Shown here: positions 57,661 to 64,000 of the stretch, in pieces
How positions within the stretch are numbered: position 1 is the stretch's first letter
Layout: every line of letters starts with the position of its first letter
Assembly: GCF_000614205.1 (NCBI RefSeq)
Contig: NZ_BAKN01000014.1
Location: 1 to 64,000, forward strand
DNA: 64,000 bases
Source: Hoylesella saccharolytica JCM 17484
GTDB lineage: Bacteria; Bacteroidota; Bacteroidia; Bacteroidales; Bacteroidaceae
Reading direction: 5' to 3'
Notes under the pieces: generated by a model
What the model was told of the DNA's origin: nothing
Database searches by the model: none
The model's input: only the letters and a program-made list of their open reading frames with translations
Made by a program: the position numbers and the translations under genes

Positions 57661-57915
57661 ATGGCAAATCACAAATCATCAATCAAAAGAATTCGTCAGA
57701 CGAAGGTGAGGACTCTGCATAACAAATATTATGCAAAGACGATGCGTAATGCCGTTCGTAAGCTGCGCGCCCTTACAGATAAGGAAGAAGCTATCAAGCT
57801 TTATCCTGCCGTACAGAAGATGTTAGATAAGTTGGCTAAGACCAATATTATTCATAAAAACAAAGCAGCCAATCTCAAATCGAGCTTGGCACAGCATATC
57901 AATAAACTGGGGTAA
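57661..57915 (+). CDS. rpsT: 30S ribosomal protein S20
   Basis: 84 residues, start [20 protein letters not shown] and end [20 protein letters not shown], both family hallmarks. A three-helix, Lys/Arg-rich protein that binds 16S rRNA. It reads from the tRNA-Glu promoter and ends with a terminator. Confidence 0.97.
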   Translation: MANHKSSIKRIRQTKVRTLHNKYYAKTMRNAVRKLRALTDKEEAIKLYPAVQKMLDKLAKTNIIHKNKAANLKSSLAQHINKLG

Positions 57916-57941
57916 GGCCTATAACCTCAAGTAAAATGATA

Positions 57942-57981
57942 AGAAGAAGCCGTAACTCAAAAGAGTTGCGGTTTCTTCTTT
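57942..57981 (+). terminator. Terminator of rpsT
   Basis: AGAAGAAGCCGTAACTC, loop AAAA, GAGTTGCGGTTTCTTCTTT; a 17-bp stem with two mismatched or weak pairs. Confidence 0.8.
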
Positions 57982-58128
57982 GGGTATAAAACAACGGTTG
58001 CAGGTGCGAAAAAGAGGGTGTATCGGAAACTGTTCCGTCTGTTTCGACAAGCGAAAGGCCTGTTCAAAGCCTCTTCAGAAATTAGAAAAGGGGTATAGAA
58101 AAATTCAATATAAATATAGGTATAATCT

Positions 58129-58160
58129 TTTGTTGTCAGTTTGTTTTTAGTGTATCTTTG
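58129..58160 (+). promoter_or_regulatory. Promoter of dps
   Basis: TTTG (58129-58132), 20-nt spacer, TATCTTTG (58153-58160), about 54 nt before the dps ATG. Confidence 0.7.
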
Positions 58161-58214
58161 CATTGTAAAAAGAAAAAAGGATAAACAACAACTTTTAAAA
58201 GAAAGGAATTAATT

Positions 58215-58697
58215 ATGAAGACTTTAGATTATTTGCATTTAGACAACAAGAAAGTAAACAACGTAGTAAATGCTTTGAGCCAACTGCTGGCAGATTTTCA
58301 AGTATATTATACCAACCTGCGCGGGTTCCACTGGAATGTGAAAGGCAAAATGTTTTTCGGTTTACACGCACAATACGAAGCCTATTATAACGATGCTGCT
58401 GAGAAAGTAGACGAGATTGCAGAGCGTATTCTTCAGCTCGGTGGAACACCTGAAAACCGCTTCAGCGAGTATCTTAAAAAGGCAACGCTAAAAGAAGACG
58501 GCTTTAAGCCCGCCGGAAAAGAGGGTATGAAGAAAATACTTGACGACCTTTCGGTACTTATTAAGCAAGAACGCGAGATAGCAAAACTTGCCGGTGAGGC
58601 TGAAGATGATGTAACTGTAGCCTTAATGGACGACTATCTGGCCTCGCAAGAAAAGACAGTTTGGATGATTGCTGCATTGCTAGAAAACAAGGATTAA
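58215..58697 (+). CDS. dps: Dps-family ferritin-like DNA protection protein
   Basis: 160 residues. The protein oxidises and stores iron and shields DNA under oxidative stress. Ferroxidase residues are seen in RGFHWNVKGKMFFGLHAQYE (two His) and YNDAAEKVDEIAERILQLGG (Asp and Glu), as in all Dps proteins. C-terminal helix AGEAEDDVTVALMDDYLASQ. The start is preceded by AGGAATTAATT. In anaerobic Bacteroidales dps is often induced by oxygen through OxyR; no OxyR site was identified. Confidence 0.93.
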   Translation: MKTLDYLHLDNKKVNNVVNALSQLLADFQVYYTNLRGFHWNVKGKMFFGLHAQYEAYYNDAAEKVDEIAERILQLGGTPENRFSEYLKKATLKEDGFKPAGKEGMKKILDDLSVLIKQEREIAKLAGEAEDDVTVALMDDYLASQEKTVWMIAALLENKD

Positions 58698-58817
58698 TAA
58701 AAACAGAGCAACAAATTTTTCTCTTTTTCAATAATAAATTAGCGTAAGATTGAAAGTGGGGGTGGCAATAACCGCAAAGGTTTTGCCACCTTTTACGATT
58801 GTACACACATAACAGAT

Positions 58818-60168
58818 ATGGATAATAGAGACAGTATTGACTTTGGAAAGATGCATATCTCGCGCTTGTTCATCAAGCTTTTTATCCCAACACTGCTGGG
58901 ACTGGTGTTCAACGCAATGGTTACACTGGCCGACGGCATATTTGTTGGTAAGGGCGTAGGCAGCAATGCGCTGGCGGCAGTTAATATTGCAGCTCCTATT
59001 TTCCTTCTTGGCTTCGGCGTTTCGCTGATGTTTGCCACGGGTGTTTCTATCGTGGCAGCGGTACATTTATCACGCGGCAACATCAAAGCAGCAACATCAA
59101 TGCCACACAAGCATTAATTTTACCCTTTGTGGTGATGTCGGTGGTGAGTGCGTTGATAGCCTTTTGGGCGCCCCAACTGTGTTATCTTTTCGGCGGTTCG
59201 CAAACGCTCGAGCCGTTAGTAGTAGAATATCTCACCTTTATCAGTCCTATTCCGGCGCTCACCATCTTGATTTATGTGGGTAGCTTTATCATCCGTTTAG
59301 ACGGTTCGCCACAGTATGCGATGTATGTCAGCGTTATTCCTGCCATCTTAAATATCTTTCTCGATTGGTTGTTTGTGTTTCCGTTAGGTCTCGGATTAAA
59401 AGGCGCAGCCCTGGCAACAACCTTGTCTGAGGGCGTAGGAGCTGTGATGGCACTGGCCTATCTGGTTTATTCCCCAAAAGTAATGCGCCTTTATCGACCC
59501 AAACTAAGCAGAACAAGTATACGACTTACACAGCGCAACATCGGTTATATGATGAAGTTGGGGTTCCCGACATTTATCGGTGAAACCGCCATCTCTGGTT
59601 TGATGATTGTCGGGAACTTTATGTTTATGTCGTTTTTACAAGAAGATGGGGTGGCGGCATTTAGCGTAGCATGTTATCTTTTTCCGTTGGTGTATATGTT
59701 TGGCAACTCTATTGCCCAATCGCAGCTACCCATTATCAGTTACAATTACGGTATCGGACATCACGAACGGATACGTAAAACCCTCCGTTTGTCGCTTGTA
59801 CTGACCACCATAAGCGGTTTATTTATCAGCGTTATGGGTATCGTGGCTTGCCGTCCGATTATCTCTTGGTTTTTAGACGAGGGCACACGAGCATTCGAAC
59901 TGGCCACAACGGGCTTTCCATATTTCTCTATCAGCTTTGTGTTTTTCTCGCTTAACGTGGTTATTATCGGTTTTTATCAAAGCCTAGAAAGGGCTGGCGA
60001 AGCATCTTTTTAATGCTGTTACGGGGTTGTATCCTTGTTATTCCCATCTTTATCTTACTTCCTCATCTCATCGGAGACAAGGGTTTATGGCTCGCCGTAC
60101 CTGTGGCTGAGGCCTTAACGTTTGGTGTTATTGGGATATGGGCACTTTTTCGGAAAAAGAATTGTTGA
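58818..60168 (+). CDS. MATE-family efflux transporter, two frameshifts
   Basis: Inner-membrane cation-coupled drug antiporter (DinF/NorM superfamily) with about twelve helices. It begins MDNRDSIDFGKMHISRLFIK, then LFIPTLLGLVFNAMVTLADG. The frame breaks at 59093-59094, where a restored A gives KAANINATQALILPFVVMSV. It breaks again at 60006-60011, where a sixth T gives ASFLMLLRGCILVIPIFILL. Repaired length is about 450 residues ending GIWALFRKKNC at 60168. Both losses are in A or T runs. The substrate is unknown; quinolones, dyes or own metabolites are typical. It starts 120 bp after dps. Confidence 0.88.
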
Positions 60169-60224
60169 AAAAGTACCGAGATGAAAGAAAAGAAACAGAA
60201 AACGAGAGATAAGCGGTCAGCTCC

Positions 60225-60791
60225 TTATAGCTCTATAAGTACATTATCATTGTCGACAACTGTGCCGTCGAGAGGTTGTTGACCATTGTCTTGAAGGGTA
60301 AAACCCGCATCTTCCCAGTTAAGGCATTTAGGAAACAAAACTTTGGGAACGAACATTATTTTTTCGTCGCGGGTGCAGCCTTTAAAGGTGTACCATTCGA
60401 TGTCGGGTACTACATTGGTAAAGAAAAACTTTAGATTGACACAGTTTTTAAAGGCCTCTTGCCCGATTTTTCTTACCCGGATAAAACGTGTAGTGGTAAG
60501 ATTGGGGCAGTTTTCAAAGGCATTTTCTTTAATTTCTTCAACGTTTTTACCCTCACAAGTCAGAATGTAAGGATTGTCTTTAAAGGCATTCGGGCCGATA
60601 ATTTTTACCTCATCGGGTAGCGAAATACGTATATTTTCTTGGGTAAGTGCGACAGGATAAGCCACCAAAACACCATCTTGAATAACGATCTGCGGTGTTC
60701 TCTCCTCCTCGTCGACAGGAGATGGCTCCTTGCATGATGTAACCATGCATAGAGATAGCACGCTAAACAATAACAAAAAAAGCTTTTTCAT
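60225..60791 (-). CDS. BspA-type leucine-rich-repeat lipoprotein
   Basis: 188 residues. A lipoprotein signal (MKKLFLLLFSVLSLCMVTSC) is followed by about four LRR_5 repeats of the Treponema/Bacteroides BspA kind. Examples are VKIIGPNAFKDNPYILTCEG, VEEIKENAFENCPNLTTTRF, VRKIGQEAFKNCVNLKFFFT and PDIEWYTFKGC. Such proteins bind host matrix or other bacteria; this one is short, so its role is uncertain. Convergent with the MATE gene; ispF follows 39 bp upstream on the same strand. Confidence 0.8.
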   Translation of the reverse strand: MKKLFLLLFSVLSLCMVTSCKEPSPVDEEERTPQIVIQDGVLVAYPVALTQENIRISLPDEVKIIGPNAFKDNPYILTCEGKNVEEIKENAFENCPNLTTTRFIRVRKIGQEAFKNCVNLKFFFTNVVPDIEWYTFKGCTRDEKIMFVPKVLFPKCLNWEDAGFTLQDNGQQPLDGTVVDNDNVLIEL

Positions 60792-60829
60792 TTTCTATTC
60801 TAAGCTTTATCGGTCCGCACAGAACCATC

Positions 60830-61315
60830 TTATTTTTCCCTTTTTACGATTAACGCGGTAGCATAAGCTGCCATTCCCTCTTCTCTACCCACAAATCCCA
60901 TTCGCTCGGATGTCGTCGCTTTGATAGAGATATTATCTTCGTCGGTATCCATAATCTTTGCCATGCACGCCTTCATAGCAGGTATATGCGGGTTGATTTT
61001 CGGTTTTTCGGCACACACGGTGGCATCTATGTTACCCAGTTGGTAACCCTTTTGAGCAATTAAATCAATGGTTTTTTTCAGTAATATTTTACTGTCTATA
61101 TCCAGTGTGTCGGCGGAAGTATCGGGAAAATGATAGCCAATGTCGCGCATATTAGCAGCTCCCAACAGTGCATCACATATAGCATGTATCAAAACATCTG
61201 CGTCGCTATGGCCCAAAAGACCAACCGAATGTTCTATTTTTATACCTCCCAGCCACAGTTCTCTATCTTCCGAGAGTCTGTGAACATCATAACCGAAACC
61301 TATTCTATAATTCAT
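60830..61315 (-). CDS. ispF: 2-C-methyl-D-erythritol 2,4-cyclodiphosphate synthase
   Basis: MEP-pathway enzyme forming MEcPP, the substrate of IspG. It has 161 residues with metal ligands in GFGYDVHRLSEDRELWLGGI and LLGHSDADVLIHAICDALLG, then the RDIGYHFPDTS loop and the C-terminal GFVGREEGMAAYA. Length and motifs are normal. It lies downstream of porV on the same strand, 142 bp away. Confidence 0.96.
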   Translation of the reverse strand: MNYRIGFGYDVHRLSEDRELWLGGIKIEHSVGLLGHSDADVLIHAICDALLGAANMRDIGYHFPDTSADTLDIDSKILLKKTIDLIAQKGYQLGNIDATVCAEKPKINPHIPAMKACMAKIMDTDEDNISIKATTSERMGFVGREEGMAAYATALIVKREK

Positions 61316-61457
61316 TATTCACAAATGGCTTAATGCCGAAAGTTGTTTCATTATTCATTATTGCCCCGTAAGCAGTAAAATCGTAGGGTATTGAAAGAGG
61401 ATAAGCATGAAATAACTTTAGCTCCGGCTCCTTATTACTTTACTACTTCCTCCCTTA

Positions 61458-62630
61458 TTACTTTCTTGAAAAGAGGTCTTTGATACCATCCATATCGAAA
61501 GTTAACGTGAAACGCAGTGTCTGATCAAGCGGATTGCTCTTCGCTGTTGCAATAACATACCCTGCATCCAGTGAAAAAGCACTCATCTTAAAACCTGCAC
61601 CTACGGTAAAAAACTTTTGATTTCCCTTATTCTCACTTTCGTGGTGATACCCTGCTCGCAGTGTAAACTGGTCGTTATAACAGTATTCTGCGCCCACACC
61701 CAGCGTTATTTCCTGCAGTTCTTCCTTAAGTCCTCCGGGTGCATCTCCAAGGCTTTTAAACATTCCCCCGATAGAAGATACGTCGTAATAATCACGTTGC
61801 AAGCGGTTCTGATAATCTTGTGTAGACTCTCCTTCACGCAGTTTGGGATAAGTGGGAACCAGCAGTTTGTTGGCATCTGCTGCGATAGTAAAGCGGTTAT
61901 ACTCGTCAATGGGAATTAGTAACGAACCTCCCAAGCGCAGATTAGTGGGTATAAACTCGCTGTTATCATCATTTCCCATAGTTATTTTGCTACCAATATT
62001 CGAAATATTTAAGCCCAAACCCAACTGACATTCACGCTGTCCCAGATTGACATAGTTTTGATAATACAGTCCCAAATCGGCTGCAAAGGCCGAGCCGGGC
62101 GATGTATCATCGGTATATCTGTAAGTTAAATCAGAGTAAATCCAACGTACACCGGCCGCAATAGAAAACTTTTCGCTCAACATAAGCGAGTAAGCCACAT
62201 CGACAGACATCTCATAAGGCCGGATAGACATTGGGTCGCCGGCTGACGGAGTGGTAAAAACCTCGCCCAGAGAAAAGTATCTTATCGAACCCGACAACGC
62301 CGAATAATCGCCTATGCGGTAATAACCCGCCAGATAAGCCAGGTCTATATCGTTGACTAACTGACGTAACCAAGGTGTATAATTGAGTGAAACGCCCGCC
62401 CGAGAGATGGCAAACGGGTACTTGGCAGGGTTCCAAAACTGCGATGCAACATCTGCTTCTGTCGCCACACCCACATCTCCCATACCCCCTGCACGTGCAT
62501 CCGGCGCTATCTTTTGAGAGGTAACAGCCGAGCGAATAGGATTAAACAAGTCGGTTTTTATTTGTGCTGAAGCCGTTTCGACTGCCGAAATAAAGAGGCA
62601 AACGAACGCTATTCTTGCGATTTTCTTCAT
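61458..62630 (-). CDS. porV: Type IX secretion system outer-membrane protein PorV
   Basis: 390 residues with a signal peptide (VCLFISAVETASAQ). FadL-like barrel of the PorV/LptO family, recognised by IAPDARAGGMGDVGVATEAD, SQFWNPAKYPFAISRAGVSL and the paired strands to the end GIKDLFSRK. PorV carries cargo from the translocon to the PorU attachment complex at the cell surface. It directly follows porU (45 bp), the usual porU-porV pair. Confidence 0.94.
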   Translation of the reverse strand: MKKIARIAFVCLFISAVETASAQIKTDLFNPIRSAVTSQKIAPDARAGGMGDVGVATEADVASQFWNPAKYPFAISRAGVSLNYTPWLRQLVNDIDLAYLAGYYRIGDYSALSGSIRYFSLGEVFTTPSAGDPMSIRPYEMSVDVAYSLMLSEKFSIAAGVRWIYSDLTYRYTDDTSPGSAFAADLGLYYQNYVNLGQRECQLGLGLNISNIGSKITMGNDDNSEFIPTNLRLGGSLLIPIDEYNRFTIAADANKLLVPTYPKLREGESTQDYQNRLQRDYYDVSSIGGMFKSLGDAPGGLKEELQEITLGVGAEYCYNDQFTLRAGYHHESENKGNQKFFTVGAGFKMSAFSLDAGYVIATAKSNPLDQTLRFTLTFDMDGIKDLFSRK

Positions 62631-62675
62631 CTTTAGGATTTCTTTTTGACGTTTTCAATAAACGCACCAACAGGT

Positions 62676-64000
62676 TTATTTATTGCCTATAACAATCAAT
62701 TTCCGCGCTTTAGACAGTTTGGAGCTACCCTGCACTGTTAGTTTGGCTCGATAAAAATAAATGCCGGGCTGCAATCGGCCACCACCTGAAATCATCAAAT
62801 CCCAGCTGCGCGTATAGCCATTCATATCTGTTACGCCCGTTTCTACGCCCGTCCACAGCTTTCTACCACTGCGATCGTACACTTCTATCTCAACATCTGC
62901 AGACGCGTTGCCCATGTTATGGGTTACAATAAAGGTGGTAGACGTTACCGCAGGATTATCCGTTGCGATGATATTCACATCGCCTGCACCCATTCCTTCT
63001 ACAACGTGGAAGTTCAACGATGTGGTTGAAGAGTTGTTAAGAATGTCCCACGCACTGAAAGTAAGCGTATGCCGCCCTTCGCTTAACAACGGAATGATGA
63101 AGCCCACACTACCTTTGGTGTACGAACCGAAGTCGTAGACGAAGTAATCATTCAAACTATACGTCTTCGACATATCGCCATCGATGGTCAGTTGCAGGTC
63201 GTGTCCCACACCTGAACCCGTCGTATTCAGTCCATCTTTATCGGTAATCTTTGCTACAAAGTAAGGCCTGGCGTTCACACTTCCACCATCTGTAAACTCA
63301 GGCGAATTGAGATAACAGAATATCGAGGGACCAATCGAGTCGTTTCCGGCAATGTCGCTGCCACCCACTGTAAAGCTTTCGCTGTATCCGTTGGCAGCAA
63401 TGGTATGGTCGTTGTTCACCGCATAAACATTCATCAGTCCCGTTCCGCTTTCATAGTCGATATCTTTGGGCACCGCAAAAAGGAAGCTGAACCGACCGTT
63501 TTTCACGCTGTCCGAACCGTTATACAATATTTTTGTGCGGTCGGTATAGGTAAAAGGCCGCTCGGCACCTTCGTCCGAGGTATCGTTCAGCCGACATACG
63601 ATGCGCTCTTTTTTATCTCTCACCGTGCCCGATACCACGCCATTAAACCCTTCGTGCCCGTCGATGTGCCCTTGCACACGCACCAAACTACCCGCTTTTA
63701 ACGAGGCACGACCGGATGACGAACCCACAGGAATGCCGTTAATCGAGTCGATAACAACTCGTTCGGTAGGCATATTTAGAGTTAAAGCAGGGTCGCCCAG
63801 CAGCGAGTATTGCAACTTATTCTCCGTTAAATCTTGTCCGCCGGTAATCATCAGGTTCTTTGCCAGTCGCTGTGCTTCGCCTATTGTAACGGGTTTTCCG
63901 TTGATTTTGCTCAACACATAACGCAGATACGTCATGTTTATCTTTTTGTTATAGTAAGCATACACGGTTCGTGTGGTACCGAAAAACGCTACCGCACCAC
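62676..64000 (-). CDS. porU: Type IX secretion sortase PorU, 3' part (runs off window)
   Basis: Only the C-terminal 441 codons are inside the window; the frame stays open to position 64000. The segment at the edge, GAVAFFGTTRTVYAYYNKK, is the end of the gingipain-like C25 peptidase domain; the catalytic His and Cys lie upstream, outside. Ig-like beta domains follow and a C-terminal domain ending PGIYFYRAKLTVQGSSKLSK, the CTD pattern that PorU keeps uncleaved. PorU cuts the CTD of cargo proteins and attaches them to A-LPS. The methionine at 63965 is not the true start. Confidence 0.9.
   Translation of the reverse strand, partial: GAVAFFGTTRTVYAYYNKKINMTYLRYVLSKINGKPVTIGEAQRLAKNLMITGGQDLTENKLQYSLLGDPALTLNMPTERVVIDSINGIPVGSSSGRASLKAGSLVRVQGHIDGHEGFNGVVSGTVRDKKERIVCRLNDTSDEGAERPFTYTDRTKILYNGSDSVKNGRFSFLFAVPKDIDYESGTGLMNVYAVNNDHTIAANGYSESFTVGGSDIAGNDSIGPSIFCYLNSPEFTDGGSVNARPYFVAKITDKDGLNTTGSGVGHDLQLTIDGDMSKTYSLNDYFVYDFGSYTKGSVGFIIPLLSEGRHTLTFSAWDILNNSSTTSLNFHVVEGMGAGDVNIIATDNPAVTSTTFIVTHNMGNASADVEIEVYDRSGRKLWTGVETGVTDMNGYTRSWDLMISGGGRLQPGIYFYRAKLTVQGSSKLSKARKLIVIGNK

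Overview
The window looks like a chromosomal piece of a Bacteroidota, most likely a Prevotella-type member of the Bacteroidales. The evidence is the recurrent promoter form TTTG-N19/20-TAnnTTTG in front of many genes, the type IX secretion genes porU and porV at the right edge, the sufBCDS arrangement, the long Bacteroidetes form of IspG, and many SpI/SpII-exported proteins. It is mostly housekeeping sequence; I see no prophage, transposase, CRISPR array or integrated plasmid.

Layout. 0.2-6.1 kb (minus): a TolC / HlyD lipoprotein / double-ATPase / two-permease efflux operon with a divergent AraC regulator (6.2-7.1 kb, plus). 7.4-16.5 kb (plus): a TlpA-like thioredoxin protein, a histidine acid phosphatase of the MINPP/phytase type, a Fur-family regulator, xanthine permease plus xpt, a Crp/Fnr-like regulator and an exported nitroreductase. 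16.5-29.4 kb (minus): WYL regulator, RNase HII, sufS-sufD-sufC, an outer-membrane barrel gene, sufB, then infB-nusA-rimP and a small lipoprotein. 29.9-33.7 kb (plus): PfkB sugar kinase and S41 protease, separated by a repeat and a minus-strand tRNA-Asn. 33.8-38.4 kb (minus): ispG, purE, a PAP2-like membrane protein and rpoN. 38.7-45.1 kb: hsp20, serpin lipoprotein, ung plus a DUF3109 protein, AraC regulator, glycosyltransferase. 45.4-52.5 kb (plus): tRNA-Val, tig, clpP, clpX, recQ, tatA, tatC, a protein quality-control and export block. 52.5-64 kb: PAP2-barrel fusion, PepSY protein, recO, tRNA-Glu, rpsT, dps, MATE transporter, BspA-type LRR lipoprotein, ispF, porV and the 3' part of porU.

Two things stand out. 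First, ten genes are broken by 13 single-base frameshifts, most or all at short homopolymer runs, and several of the ten (ispG, rpoN, sufS, tatC) are core genes. This looks like sequencing or assembly error, and it creates false fused reading frames (SufS/RNase HII and UDG/DUF3109). I give the corrected gene extents.

Second, four intergenic regions carry copies of one dispersed, non-coding repeat of about 450 bp (10.1, 31.2, 43.6 and 56.1 kb). The best copy has imperfect terminal inverted repeats of about 37 bp. All four copies contain an internal array of 15-bp near-palindromes of the form AAAA-N7-TTTT, spaced exactly 22 bp apart, with 4 to 6 units. The core lies in opposite orientations relative to a shared flanking module. 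This is the best candidate here for an undescribed element.
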